Shown one piece after another: positions 41,928 through 52,116 of a DNA stretch of 64,000 nt. How positions within the stretch are numbered: position 1 is the first letter of the stretch; each line of letters begins with the position of its first letter. The notes below the pieces were generated by a model. It was not told the DNA's origin. It made no database searches and saw only the letters and a program-made list of their open reading frames with translations. This DNA comes from Bradyrhizobium sp. NP1 (lineage in GTDB: Bacteria > Pseudomonadota > Alphaproteobacteria > Rhizobiales > Xanthobacteraceae). Made by a program: the position numbers and the translations under genes. The DNA lies in NCBI RefSeq assembly GCF_030378205.1, contig NZ_CP127385.1, forward strand, positions 5,372,001-5,436,000, in the 5' to 3' direction.

Positions 41928-43169
41928 ATGACCGGACGAATGCCTCACCTGGAGCGCGCCCTCCTCGCCGCGGCCGCCGCGATCGGCCTTGCGGCCCCTG
42001 CGAGCGCGCAGTCGGGCGATCCCATCAAGATCGGCGTGATCGCCGAAGTGCAGTCGATCGCCGGCGCCGCCACCCCGGGCGGCGCGCAGATCGCCGCCGA
42101 CGAGATCAATGCCAAGGGCGGCATCCTCGGACGCAAGATCGAGATCGTCACCTATGACAACAAGAGCTCGTCGGCGGATTCGGTGCGCGCCTTCCAGCGC
42201 GCGGTGAGCGAGGACAAGGTCTCCGCCGTCATCGCGAGCTATATCAGCGAGGTCGTGCTGGCGCTCGAGCCGTGGGCGGCGCGGCTGAAGATGCCGCTGA
42301 TCACGCCGGGCGCGGCCTCCAACGAGATCACGAAAGCGATCCACAACGACTACGAGAAGAACAAGTACACTTTCCACGGCTACCTGACCTCGGCGGCGCA
42401 GGCGCAGCTCGTCTGCGACGCCGCCAGGGAGCTGCTCGTCGACAACCTGAAATTCAAGTCGGTCGCGATCATGAGCGAGGACGCGGCCTGGACCAAGCCG
42501 CTCGACGTCGGCTACGAGGCATGCTTCCCGAAAGCGAGCCTGAAGGTCGTCGAGCACATCCGCTTCTCGCCCGACACCACCGACTTCACGCCGATCTTCA
42601 ACAATATCGAGAGCAAGAAGCCGGACGCCATCGTCACCGGCATCTCCCATGTCGGCGTGCAGCCGACCGTGCAGTGGAAGAACCAGCAGGTGCCGATCCC
42701 GATGTTCGGCATCAGCGCGCAGGCGCTCTCGCCCACCTTCTGGAACGACACCAACGGCGCGGCCGAAGGCGTGCCGTCGCTCGCGGTCGCAACCCCCGAT
42801 GTCGCGGTGACGCCGAAGACCAAGCCGTTCGCACAGGCCTTCAAGGCCAAGTTCGGCACCCCGCCGGCCTACACCGGCTACACCGCCTATGACGACGTCT
42901 ACATCATCGCGGAAGCGATCCAGCGCGCCGGCTCGACCGATCCGGACAAGATGGTCGCGGAAATGGAGAAGACCAATTTCGAGGGCACCATCGGCCGCAT
43001 CCAGTTCTACGGCAAGAACGACGAGTTCACCCACGGCATCAAGTCCGGTCCGGGCGCAGTCACTGGCCTCGTGTTCCAGTGGCAGAGCGGCAAGCAGGTC
43101 ACGGTGTGGCCGAAGGCGATCGCGGAAGGAAAGCTGAAATTCCCCGACTTCGTGAAGCTGTCGCAATAG
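41928..43169 (+). CDS. Branched-chain amino acid-type ABC transporter binding protein
   Basis: The 413-residue protein has a signal peptide ending PASAQ and the Peripla_BP_6 (LivJ/LivK) fold: IKIGVIAEVQSIAGAATPGG and AADEINAKGGILGRKIEIVT. It binds small amides, amino acids or aromatic acids in the periplasm and hands them to an ABC importer. No permease or ATPase gene is near, so it must partner with a transporter elsewhere. GGGAGAAACGA precedes the ATG. Confidence 0.9.
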   Translation: MTGRMPHLERALLAAAAAIGLAAPASAQSGDPIKIGVIAEVQSIAGAATPGGAQIAADEINAKGGILGRKIEIVTYDNKSSSADSVRAFQRAVSEDKVSAVIASYISEVVLALEPWAARLKMPLITPGAASNEITKAIHNDYEKNKYTFHGYLTSAAQAQLVCDAARELLVDNLKFKSVAIMSEDAAWTKPLDVGYEACFPKASLKVVEHIRFSPDTTDFTPIFNNIESKKPDAIVTGISHVGVQPTVQWKNQQVPIPMFGISAQALSPTFWNDTNGAAEGVPSLAVATPDVAVTPKTKPFAQAFKAKFGTPPAYTGYTAYDDVYIIAEAIQRAGSTDPDKMVAEMEKTNFEGTIGRIQFYGKNDEFTHGIKSGPGAVTGLVFQWQSGKQVTVWPKAIAEGKLKFPDFVKLSQ

Positions 43170-43225
43170 GCTGAGGCCAATGGCGGGTGCGCCTCGGCGC
43201 GCCCGCCGCACGCTCGCGGCGCCTG

Positions 43226-43807
43226 CTAACGTGGCGCGGCGGGCGTCTTCTTCGCGGCCGCCGGCGGCTTCACGGCGGCGGCCTGCGCGGGCAGATATTT
43301 GGCGACGATGGCAGGATCAATCTGGGCCATCGCGCTATCGGGCAGACGCGTCCAGGTCTCGTCCCTGCCGAGCAGGGAAATTCCGATGTAGCCGCGCAGG
43401 GTCAGCGATTGCCCGTCAGGGCTGAGCGTCATCTTGGCGCTGTAGATCTTGCCGTCGCGCGGGTCGAGCACGTTGCCGTCCTCGTATTTCAGCCCGTCGC
43501 GCTTCATGTCGCGGATGAAGGAGATTCCGAGCCAGGGCGCGTCCTTCCGGTCGTCGGCGCATTTCGAGCAGACCGGGTTGGGCGGATCGCCGGGTCTGGA
43601 AAACAGCTTGGCCATCACACCCTCGTAGGTGCCGTTGTGGTCCATCACGAGGATGTACAGGACCGGTTGGCCGTCTTCGACCTTCTGCCACAGCCCCGCG
43701 GCCGAACCTGGGTCCGCCGCGCGAACATCGCATGCACCCGCGACGGCAATCGCGAAACCGACAACTGCCGGCAGCATCGCTTGGAACCAGGATCGCGCAA
43801 TCGGCAT
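43226..43807 (-). CDS. DUF2147 exported protein
   Basis: The 193-residue protein has a signal peptide ([20 protein letters not shown] with ...VRAAD) and the DUF2147 pattern: [48 protein letters not shown]-like [14 protein letters not shown] and [22 protein letters not shown]2147 is a small beta-barrel of unknown role, often secreted. It ends in an Ala/Pro/Lys-rich tail. Start 43807 is chosen because a signal peptide follows it directly. Confidence 0.85.
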   Translation of the reverse strand: MPIARSWFQAMLPAVVGFAIAVAGACDVRAADPGSAAGLWQKVEDGQPVLYILVMDHNGTYEGVMAKLFSRPGDPPNPVCSKCADDRKDAPWLGISFIRDMKRDGLKYEDGNVLDPRDGKIYSAKMTLSPDGQSLTLRGYIGISLLGRDETWTRLPDSAMAQIDPAIVAKYLPAQAAAVKPPAAAKKTPAAPR

Positions 43808-43872
43808 GGGTTTCACCTGACCAATCCAACTAAAGTATTGGCGCAGACTACGGCCATTTCGAGAATGGTACC

Positions 43873-43943
43873 AGTGTCCCGAATCCGAAGTTCGCCACAT
43901 TTCGCGACCGGCACTTAGCGAACTTCGGATTCGAAAGGACGCT
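43873..43943. repeat. Palindromic intergenic element, type C
   Basis: GAATCCGAAGTTCGC (43881-43895) pairs with GCGAACTTCGGATTCG (43918-43933), with outer AGTGTCC / GGACGCT. A copy with the same core is at 58653-58724. It lies between the 3' end of the FNR gene and the DUF2147 start. Confidence 0.75.
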
Positions 43944-43990
43944 AGCAAACTTATGATTCTAGCCGGCGACGCAGCGCCTAGGGACTGCGC

Positions 43991-45076
<1,086 letters not shown>

Positions 45077-45094
45077 CTAGCACGTCGAAGAGTT

Positions 45095-45163
45095 CTAGTG
45101 GAGTGGACCGGACGTTCGGATCGCGAATTCGCGCGGGAGCGAACGTCAAATCCACTCCACTAA
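45095..45163. repeat. Palindromic intergenic element, type B
   Basis: TAGTGGAGTGGA..GACGTTCG pairs with CGAACGTC..TCCACTCCACTA, the most regular copy. It lies in the divergent gap between the FNR gene and the thioesterase gene. Confidence 0.8.
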
Positions 45164-45268
45164 CTAGCCAACCGCGCCGGAACAGGAAAGCCCATAATGG
45201 CAGGCCGCCCCCTTGCGGGGACGCGTCAAACGCGTTGTAAGAGCACAAACATCCGGAGACCGCGCCCT

Positions 45269-45736
45269 GTGAATGCGCCCCTGCCGCCCAATGCCGAGCC
45301 GTGCCTGGAGGACTTTCCGTTCCGGGTTTCGGACAATGTCCGTTTTGGCGATCTCGACCCCAACCATCACGTCAACAACGCTGTCTACGCGACCTATTTC
45401 GAGACCGGCCGCGTCGCGCTGATGAAGGACCGCTCTTACGGGCTGCTGCCGCCGGGGCTCGGCTGGATGATGGTGCGGCTCGACATGCATTTCCGCGCCG
45501 AGCTGCGCTGGCCGGGCCAGATCGAGCTCGGGCTCGGCGTCGCCAGGCTTGGGCGGACGTCGGTCACGTTCGACCAGGTGGTGTTTTCGGACGGCCGCTG
45601 CGTGGCCTCGGCGCAGGCGGTCACGGTTCTGATCGACGAGAAGACGCGCAAGCCGACGCCGTTGACGGCGGAGATCGTGGAGAATCTGCAGCCCTGGCTG
45701 CGGCGCGGCATCGTGGTAACGGAGCCCGGCCTGTAG
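45269..45736 (+). CDS. Hot-dog fold acyl-CoA thioesterase, 4-hydroxybenzoyl-CoA thioesterase-like
   Basis: The 155-residue protein has the acyl-CoA thioesterase signature LDPNHHVNNAVYATYFETGR (29-48) with the active-site Asp30 and the following VRLDMHFRAELRWPGQI. It is a single-domain hot-dog enzyme that hydrolyses small or aromatic acyl-CoAs. A GTG start at 45269 has GGAG about 10 bases upstream; an in-frame ATG at 45197 would add 24 residues with no family match. The gene is convergent with the ferredoxin gene. Confidence 0.85.
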   Translation: MNAPLPPNAEPCLEDFPFRVSDNVRFGDLDPNHHVNNAVYATYFETGRVALMKDRSYGLLPPGLGWMMVRLDMHFRAELRWPGQIELGLGVARLGRTSVTFDQVVFSDGRCVASAQAVTVLIDEKTRKPTPLTAEIVENLQPWLRRGIVVTEPGL

Positions 45737-45758
45737 GGCGGCCGGCGCTGGGGAGAGC

Positions 45759-46079
45759 TCAGGCCTGCCGTTCCGGCGTCGAGACCACGAGGCCGTCGAG
45801 CTCGTCGCTCACCTTGATCTGGCACGACAGGCGCGAGTTCGGCCGCACGTCGAAACCGAAATCCAGCATGTCCTCTTCCATCGGCGAGGGCGGACCGACC
45901 TTCTCGCGCCAGGCCTCGTCCACATAGACGTGGCAGGTCGCGCAGGCGCACGCGCCGCCGCACTCGGCCTCGATTCCGGGAATCGCGTTGCGGATGGCTG
46001 CTTCCATCACGGTCGCGCCGTTCTCGACATCAATGGTGCGGGATTCGCCCGCGTGGTCGACAAAAGTGATCTTCGCCAT
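45759..46079 (-). CDS. [2Fe-2S] ferredoxin, adrenodoxin/FdVI type
   Basis: The 106-residue protein has the cluster motif CGGACACATC (Cys40, 46, 49; an extra Cys44) and a distal Cys86 in SRLSCQIKV, the C-x5-C-x2-C...C pattern of adrenodoxin-like ferredoxins. It carries electrons to a hydroxylase, cytochrome P450 or iron-sulfur assembly. The FNR at 43991-45019 is a likely donor by proximity. It is convergent with the thioesterase gene. Confidence 0.93.
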   Translation of the reverse strand: MAKITFVDHAGESRTIDVENGATVMEAAIRNAIPGIEAECGGACACATCHVYVDEAWREKVGPPSPMEEDMLDFGFDVRPNSRLSCQIKVSDELDGLVVSTPERQA

Positions 46080-46168
46080 GATTGCTCGTGCTGCGGGGAT
46101 AGAGGACGCTTCCGGGTGTCCTATAACGGGTCGATCCGCCCAGCGCCAGCGCTTCCGGGCCCGATTCC

Positions 46169-46648
46169 TCAGCCCCGTCCGAGCAGGGTTTCAATCGCCA
46201 GGCGCGCCTGGTGGACGGCGTCCGCGAGGTCGGAAAGCGCAAGGCGCGATTCGTCGCCGCCCTTTCGCAGCGCCGTTTCCAGTGCGGCGGCGGCATCGCC
46301 GACCGCAAACGCGCCGATCGCGCGGGCCGCCCCCTTCAGCGTATGGACGAGTTCGCCGGCTCGTTCCGGCAAGTCGGCGAGCGCGCCCACGATCTGGTCG
46401 GACTGGGCCACGAACATCGTCAGCACCTCGCGCTCGAGCGCGGCGTCGCCCAGCGTCATGCGGCGAAGATGGTCGAGATCGATCGGTCCGTCATCGGGAG
46501 CGAGCGGCGGCGATGGCATCCAGTCAGTCCGTTGCAGGGGAAGCGGCATGGGGTCATATCCGGGTGCCCTGCCGGCGTCGAACCGATGGGCGCGTTCCGG
46601 CGAGCCAACCATGGAAATGGTTAACGGAACGTTTGTGGTACTTGCCAT
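46169..46648 (-). CDS. Histidine phosphotransfer (HPt) domain protein
   Basis: The 159-residue protein contains [13 protein letters not shown], the HPt motif with the phosphorylatable His102. A disordered Pro-rich leader (1-55) precedes the four-helix bundle. It passes phosphate between a sensor kinase and a response regulator, both encoded elsewhere. The start at 46648 has AGGGCTGATTT upstream; ATGs at 46612 or 46549 are alternatives. It is divergent from the giant coiled-coil gene. Confidence 0.8.
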   Translation of the reverse strand: MASTTNVPLTISMVGSPERAHRFDAGRAPGYDPMPLPLQRTDWMPSPPLAPDDGPIDLDHLRRMTLGDAALEREVLTMFVAQSDQIVGALADLPERAGELVHTLKGAARAIGAFAVGDAAAALETALRKGGDESRLALSDLADAVHQARLAIETLLGRG

Positions 46649-46739
46649 AAATCAGCCCTGCTTTTGACCAATACTTGCCTCATTTTCCAAAAGCGAAACA
46701 GAAATCTGTGCATCATTAAGGCCTTACGCCGCTCTCCTG

Positions 46740-46766
46740 TTAACGATGATTAAGATTGTCTTAATC
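46740..46766. promoter_or_regulatory. CtrA-like TTAA cluster and 19-bp palindrome before gpr
   Basis: Three TTAA half-sites are spaced by 6 and 7 bases, the last pair as TTAA-GATTGTC-TTAA. The same bases form a perfect inverted repeat GATTAAGA-TTG-TCTTAATC (46748-46766). It lies about 170 bp before the gpr-type start and 95 bp beyond the HPt start. Confidence 0.45.
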
Positions 46767-46938
46767 GCGGCCATTTCATTCGCATCGCTGTGCCAATAGG
46801 ATGTTTGCGGATGGTGGCCGAATAGCCGACGCATGGCCGCGCCGCGCGCGCGGTCCAGAAGCCGTTTTGCGGACCTGCAGGGGGCGCCCTCGCAGGACCT
46901 GCGGGGATGCGTACAAGTAACGAGGGCTCAGACTGAAC

Positions 46939-49900
46939 ATGGCGAACAACCCCAAGAAGGTGAAAGACCCGACCGAAGTCGCGCTTTCTGCCATTCAGGA
47001 AGCCTTGAACATCGGCGACAGCAGCGCCACAGAGACGAGCCGCAATAGTCAGCGCGAGGAGGCTGCGTCGGACGCGCCGCTCACGCCACCGCTCTACAGC
47101 GAGACGCCGTTCGACACACGCCCGGGCAGCGACCGCCAGATCTTCGATCCGATCGAGGAAACCCTCCCCGCGCGGCGCGCCGCCGCCAATGACGACCGCG
47201 AGACCATCGGCCAGCTCCTGCAGGCAATCCAGCAGGGCCGCCCTGCCCGCAACGTCTACACGATCGCTTCGCTGTTCGCCGGCGTGTGGGTGGTCGGCTG
47301 CGGTCTGCTCACCATCAGCTTCCTGCCCTCGCTGCAAGCGGCGATCGGCCAGGGCTCCGGCGGCGTGCTGGTGCTCGCGGGCCTCGCCGCGCTGCTCTTT
47401 GCGCCGGTGCTGCTGTTCTTTTTCCTCGCCAACCTCGCCTGGCGCGGCCAGGAATTGCGCATGATCGCGCAATCGATGGCGCAGGTCGCGATCCGCTTCT
47501 CGGAGCCCGAGGGCGCGACGCGCGATTCCATGGTGACGGTCGGACAGGCGATCCGCCGCGAGGTCGCGGCGATGGGCGACGGCGTGGAGCGCGCGATCGC
47601 GCGCGCCGGCGAGCTCGAAACACTCGTCGCCAACGAGGTCGCGGCGCTCGAACGCGCCTATTCCGACAACGAGGTGCGCATCCGCGCGCTGCTGCAGGAT
47701 ATCGCCCATCAGCGCGACAACCTGGTCGGCCAGGCCGAGCAGGTGCGCAGCGCGATTTCCGGCGTGCAGATCGACCTGCGCCACGACATCGCGCTGATCT
47801 CGGACGCGATCGCCTCGCGCGTCGACGAGGTCGCCAAAAGCATCACCGGCGCGCTGGAGGAACGCGGCGCACACATCACCGACGCGCTGAGCCGCGCCGG
47901 CGACAACATGATCCTGGCGCTCGGCGAGCGCGGCGGCGACCTGCTCGACCGCCTCGAGGAGGCGAGCGCCGAGACCACGCGCGCGGTGCTCGACGCCTCG
48001 GAGCGGCTGACCACCAGCCTCAATTTCAAGACCGGCCACGTGCACGACGAATTCGTCGATCTCGCCGACCGCGTCCATGAAATGCTGAACGAGCGCATCG
48101 ACCGCATCACCGGCGAGTTCGAGCAGCGCTCCTCGACCATCGTCGACGGCATCTCGGAGCGCACCGAGCAGGTCCACGACTCCCTGAAGAATTCCGGCGA
48201 CTCGCTGCTGCTCGAGCTCGAGCTGCGCTCCGGCGACCTCGTCAACAAGATCGACGACGCCGGCAACCGGCTCGCCGAGCGCATCCTCTCCAGCGGCGAC
48301 AAGGCGAGCGAGGCGCTCGATTCCACCGTCAATTCGCTGGTCGCCAAGGTGGTCAGCCAGACCGAGACCGCGCACGACACGCTGTCGATGCAGATGAGCG
48401 CCTTCGACGAGCTGGTGAAGAACCAGGGCTCGGAGCTTGCGGAAAAGTTCGCCCGCGATTCCGGCACGCTGGGCGCGCTGATCACGCGCCACATTTCGGA
48501 GTTCGACCGCACCGTGAAGACGTTCGGCGGCGAGATCGTCGAGCGCATGGGCGAGCGCACGGCTGATATCGCCGACAGCCTGAAGACCTATGTCGACACC
48601 TTCGACAAGCGCCTGACCTCGAACGGCGGCGAGATCACCGCCGCGCTCGACCAGCGCCTGGCGCAGTTCGAGACTACGCTGCAGACCAGCGTCATCACGC
48701 TCGACAGCTCGCTCGACAGCAAGCTGCAGACGCTGGAACAGACCTTCGACACCCGCGCGAGGTCGGTCACCGAGACCGTCGACAGCCGCCTCACCCTGCT
48801 CGGCTCGACACTGACCGACGGCGCGGCGCAGGCGGTGCAGTCGATCGATTCGCGCCTCACTTCGCTCACCTCGACCCTGAGCCAGGGCACCTCGCAGGCT
48901 ATCGACGCGATCGACCGCCGCATCGCCAGCGTCACCGAGACCATCGACGGGCGCAGCGCCCATCTCACCGACACCATCACCGCACGCTTCCAAGAAATCC
49001 ACCAGGGCATCGAGACCCGCGTCGGCGCGGTCAGCGCCGATATCGACACCCGCGTCGCGCAGTTCGAGGACCTGCTGGGATCGCGCATCGAGGCGGTCGC
49101 AGGCCGCATCGAAAGCAGCGGACGGCAGGCGAGCGAGGACCTGATGGCGCGCGCCGAGATGCTGTCCTCAAGCATCCGCTCCCATGTCGAGGAGGCCGAG
49201 CGCTCGCTGACCAACCTCGTGGTCAACACCTCGGAAACGGTGCAGACCGGCGCCCGCGCCGCGCAGCAGGCGCTGATCACCGTCTCCTCCGACGTCGGCG
49301 CGCAGCTCAAGCTGACCTCCGGCGAGGTCGAGCGGACGCTCACCACGGTCGGCACCTCCGCCGCCAATGCGATCCTGACCAGCGCCCGCGACGCCCAGAC
49401 CACGCTGGTCTCGGCCTCCGGCGACGCCGCGACCCAGATCAAGTCGCTTGCCGCCGACGTCGAGCGCACGCTCTCGGCCGCCGGCAGCGCCACCGCCACA
49501 TCGATCCTGAACGGCGCGCGCGAGGCGCAGACCACGCTGGTCTCCGCGTCGTCGGACGCCGCCAACCATGTCAAGTCGCTCACCGCCGACGTGCAGCGTT
49601 CGCTTTCGATGGCCGGCACGACGACCGCCGAGTCGATCACCTCGGGCGCGCGCGACGCGCACAGCACGCTGGTGGCCGCCTCCTCGGAAGCCGCCAACCA
49701 CGTCAAGTCGCTCGCCTCCGACATCGAACGCACCCTGACGGCGGCCGGCACCGACACCGCCGCCTCGATCCTCAACAGCGCCCGCGAGGCGCAGACCACG
49801 CTGGTGACCGCCTCCTCCGAGACCGCCAACCACACGAGGTCGCTCGCCGCCGACGTCGAGCGCGCGCTGTCCGCGGCCGGCTCCGAAACCGCCGCCTCCA

Positions 49901-52026
49901 TCCTCAACAGCGCCCGCGAGGCGCAGAGCTCATTCGCCGCGACATCGGCGGACGCCGCAAACCAGATCCGCGCGATCTCCGGCGAGATCGAGCGCTCGCT
50001 CTCCACCGTCACCGCCTCGACCACGGACAACATCCAGAACAGCGCCCAGAACGCCCAGAACGCGCTGGTCGCCGCCTCCACCGAAGTCGCGGCCAAGGTC
50101 AAGTCGACTTCCGCGGAAATCGAGCGCTCGGTGCTCGCCGCCGGCCACGCGTTCGGCTCGTCGATGACGGGCAAGACCGACGAGATCGTCTCCTACGTGC
50201 AACAGCAGACCGATCGGCTGGCGCAGATGATCGACGGCAGGCGCGGCACGCTGGTCGAGGCCCTGACCGGCAAGACCAGCCAGCTCACGGTCGACATCGA
50301 CCGCGTTACCTCGGAGGCGCTGCGGTCGATCGAAGCCCGCGGCCAGGCGTTCGCGCAATCGATGCTCGGCAGCGGCACCGACGTGGCGCGGACCATCACC
50401 TCGGCGGGCGACCTCGCCACCGGCGCGGTCAGCAAGTCGCTGAAGGACCTCGAACAGGCCTCGCGCGCCGCCATCGAGCAGTCACGCCAGGTGTCGATCG
50501 CGGCGGTCACCGAGATGCAGGAGACCAGCAAGATCCTGCGTACCGACACGGTGGCGCTGTTCGAACGGCTGCGCGAAGGCAACATCCTGCTGCAGGAAGT
50601 GCTGACCGGCGCCCACGACAACCTCAACTCGCTCGAGCGCGCGCTTGTCACCCGCGTCGCCGATTTCGTTTCCGCCATGAACGACGTCACGTCGCGCAAC
50701 GGCTCGGCCACGCAGGCGCTGGAAGACCAGTTGACGGTGTTCAACTCCAAGACCGCGAAGGCGCTCGACGACCTCGGCATGCTTTCCGGCCAGTTCGACA
50801 GCCACGGCCGCGCGCTGGTCGAGGCCGCGGCCCTCGTCGAGCAGAGCAACCGCAACACCACCGCCTCCGTCGCCGAGCGCAAGGCCACGCTGGAATCGCT
50901 GGTCACCACCATCGACCTGCGCACCGCCGACCTCGACCAGCGGCTGTCGCGCTTCACCAGCCTGCTCGACGAATCGCTTGCGGCCGCCGAGGAACGCGCC
51001 CGCGACATCGCGCGCGTGGTCGCGGAGACGGCCGGCGCGGGTTCGTCCGCGATCACAAGGCAGTTCGAGGCGGTGCGTGCGGCGTCCGAGGAGGAACATC
51101 GCCAGACGCTGGAATCGATGCACCACATCTACCAGCAGACCACCGACGAAGCGGATGCGATGTTCAAGCAGTCCGCCGAGAAGTTCGGCTCGCTGGTTTC
51201 GAGCATGAAGCAGATGGCGGCCGAGATGCATCACGAGCTCGAGGCCACGCGCAACGAGCTGCGCCGCGGCGTGCTGGAGATGCCGCAGGAGGCGGCCGAG
51301 AGCACCGCCCAGATGCGCAAGGTCATCGTCGACCAGATCGAAGCGCTTGCCGAGCTCAACCGCATCGTCGCCCATCACGGCCGCGGCCTCGACGTGGTCG
51401 CCAGCGGTCGCGGCAGCGCCCAGCGCCACGACGAGCCGATGATCGCCGCGGTCAGCGGCGGACGCAACGAGACGCGCATGCGCGATGCCGGCAGCGCCTC
51501 CACCCTGCCGCCGCCGGATATCGGCGCGCCGACCGCGCGCCGCACCGAGGCGCCGCCGGTGAGCCCGGCAAGCAACGATGGCGGCCGCGACGGCTGGCTG
51601 TCGGACCTGTTGAGCCGCGCCGACAATCCCGCCAGCCGCGAGGCGCCGCGACCCCGCAACGCCCCACAACCGGCCGGCGGAGGCAACGGCAACCCGCTGG
51701 AGTCGCTGTCGCTCGACATTGCCAGGCTGATGGACCGCAACCTTGCGGCCGAGATGTGGGACCGCTACCAGCGCGGCGAAAGCAAGGCCTTCACCAAGCG
51801 CCTCTACACGCCCGCCGGGCAGAAGGCGTTCGACGAGGTCGCTCGCAAATACCGCTCCGACCGCAACTTCAAGCAGACGGTCGACCGCTACATCGCCGAG
51901 TTCGAGCGGCTGCTCGACGAGGTCGCGCGCGAGGACCGCGGACCGCAGGCGCTGCGCGGCCACCTCACCTCGGAGACCGGGCTCGTCTACACCCTGCTCG
52001 CGCATGCCGCGGGACGACTGGGATGA
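46939..52026 (+). CDS. Growth pole ring (GPR/RgsE)-like giant coiled-coil membrane protein
   Basis: The 1695-residue protein has a charged N-terminus, two membrane helices (about 107-132 and 142-168) and then more than 1300 residues of near-continuous helix with apolipoprotein-like hendecad (11-residue) repeats, for example LDRLEEASAETTRAVLDASE and EVERTLTTVGTSAANAILTS. A set of six 44-residue repeats spans about 816-1079. The C-terminal 100 residues are a compact domain (LSLDIARLMDRNLAAEMWDR). Agrobacterium GPR and Sinorhizobium RgsE are the best-known members and form a ring at the growing pole. That role is likely here but unproven. A strong terminator follows the stop. Confidence 0.8.
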   Translation: MANNPKKVKDPTEVALSAIQEALNIGDSSATETSRNSQREEAASDAPLTPPLYSETPFDTRPGSDRQIFDPIEETLPARRAAANDDRETIGQLLQAIQQGRPARNVYTIASLFAGVWVVGCGLLTISFLPSLQAAIGQGSGGVLVLAGLAALLFAPVLLFFFLANLAWRGQELRMIAQSMAQVAIRFSEPEGATRDSMVTVGQAIRREVAAMGDGVERAIARAGELETLVANEVAALERAYSDNEVRIRALLQDIAHQRDNLVGQAEQVRSAISGVQIDLRHDIALISDAIASRVDEVAKSITGALEERGAHITDALSRAGDNMILALGERGGDLLDRLEEASAETTRAVLDASERLTTSLNFKTGHVHDEFVDLADRVHEMLNERIDRITGEFEQRSSTIVDGISERTEQVHDSLKNSGDSLLLELELRSGDLVNKIDDAGNRLAERILSSGDKASEALDSTVNSLVAKVVSQTETAHDTLSMQMSAFDELVKNQGSELAEKFARDSGTLGALITRHISEFDRTVKTFGGEIVERMGERTADIADSLKTYVDTFDKRLTSNGGEITAALDQRLAQFETTLQTSVITLDSSLDSKLQTLEQTFDTRARSVTETVDSRLTLLGSTLTDGAAQAVQSIDSRLTSLTSTLSQGTSQAIDAIDRRIASVTETIDGRSAHLTDTITARFQEIHQGIETRVGAVSADIDTRVAQFEDLLGSRIEAVAGRIESSGRQASEDLMARAEMLSSSIRSHVEEAERSLTNLVVNTSETVQTGARAAQQALITVSSDVGAQLKLTSGEVERTLTTVGTSAANAILTSARDAQTTLVSASGDAATQIKSLAADVERTLSAAGSATATSILNGAREAQTTLVSASSDAANHVKSLTADVQRSLSMAGTTTAESITSGARDAHSTLVAASSEAANHVKSLASDIERTLTAAGTDTAASILNSAREAQTTLVTASSETANHTRSLAADVERALSAAGSETAASILNSAREAQSSFAATSADAANQIRAISGEIERSLSTVTASTTDNIQNSAQNAQNALVAASTEVAAKVKSTSAEIERSVLAAGHAFGSSMTGKTDEIVSYVQQQTDRLAQMIDGRRGTLVEALTGKTSQLTVDIDRVTSEALRSIEARGQAFAQSMLGSGTDVARTITSAGDLATGAVSKSLKDLEQASRAAIEQSRQVSIAAVTEMQETSKILRTDTVALFERLREGNILLQEVLTGAHDNLNSLERALVTRVADFVSAMNDVTSRNGSATQALEDQLTVFNSKTAKALDDLGMLSGQFDSHGRALVEAAALVEQSNRNTTASVAERKATLESLVTTIDLRTADLDQRLSRFTSLLDESLAAAEERARDIARVVAETAGAGSSAITRQFEAVRAASEEEHRQTLESMHHIYQQTTDEADAMFKQSAEKFGSLVSSMKQMAAEMHHELEATRNELRRGVLEMPQEAAESTAQMRKVIVDQIEALAELNRIVAHHGRGLDVVASGRGSAQRHDEPMIAAVSGGRNETRMRDAGSASTLPPPDIGAPTARRTEAPPVSPASNDGGRDGWLSDLLSRADNPASREAPRPRNAPQPAGGGNGNPLESLSLDIARLMDRNLAAEMWDRYQRGESKAFTKRLYTPAGQKAFDEVARKYRSDRNFKQTVDRYIAEFERLLDEVAREDRGPQALRGHLTSETGLVYTLLAHAAGRLG
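49384..50175 (+). repeat. Six tandem 132-bp repeats inside the GPR-like gene
   Basis: Each unit encodes 44 residues on the pattern AREAQTTLVSASSDAANHVK - SLTADVERTLSAAG - TATAxSILNS. Six units run from residue 816 to 1079 without indels (unit starts at 816 and 1036 differ by exactly 5 x 44). 44 equals four hendecads. Confidence 0.8.
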
Positions 52027-52057
52027 GGCGCGAATAGCGAGAAGCGGATAACGAACG

Positions 52058-52082
52058 AAACGGAGGCTTCGGCCTCCGTTTT
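52058..52082 (+). terminator. Terminator of the GPR-like gene
   Basis: AAACGGAGGC-TTCG-GCCTCCGTTTT: a stable stem of 10 with a UUCG tetraloop and T run, 32 bp after the stop codon. Confidence 0.88.
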
Positions 52083-52116
52083 GCTTTGGGACGATCGCGT
52101 CGCCACGGCACAGCGG

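Noticed and set aside
46750..49002. 750-codon open frame on the minus strand opposite the GPR-like gene
   Set aside because: It is the antisense shadow of a high-G+C coiled-coil gene; the product is Arg/Ala/Asp-rich without family match and the plus-strand gene has clear membrane helices, repeats and a terminator.
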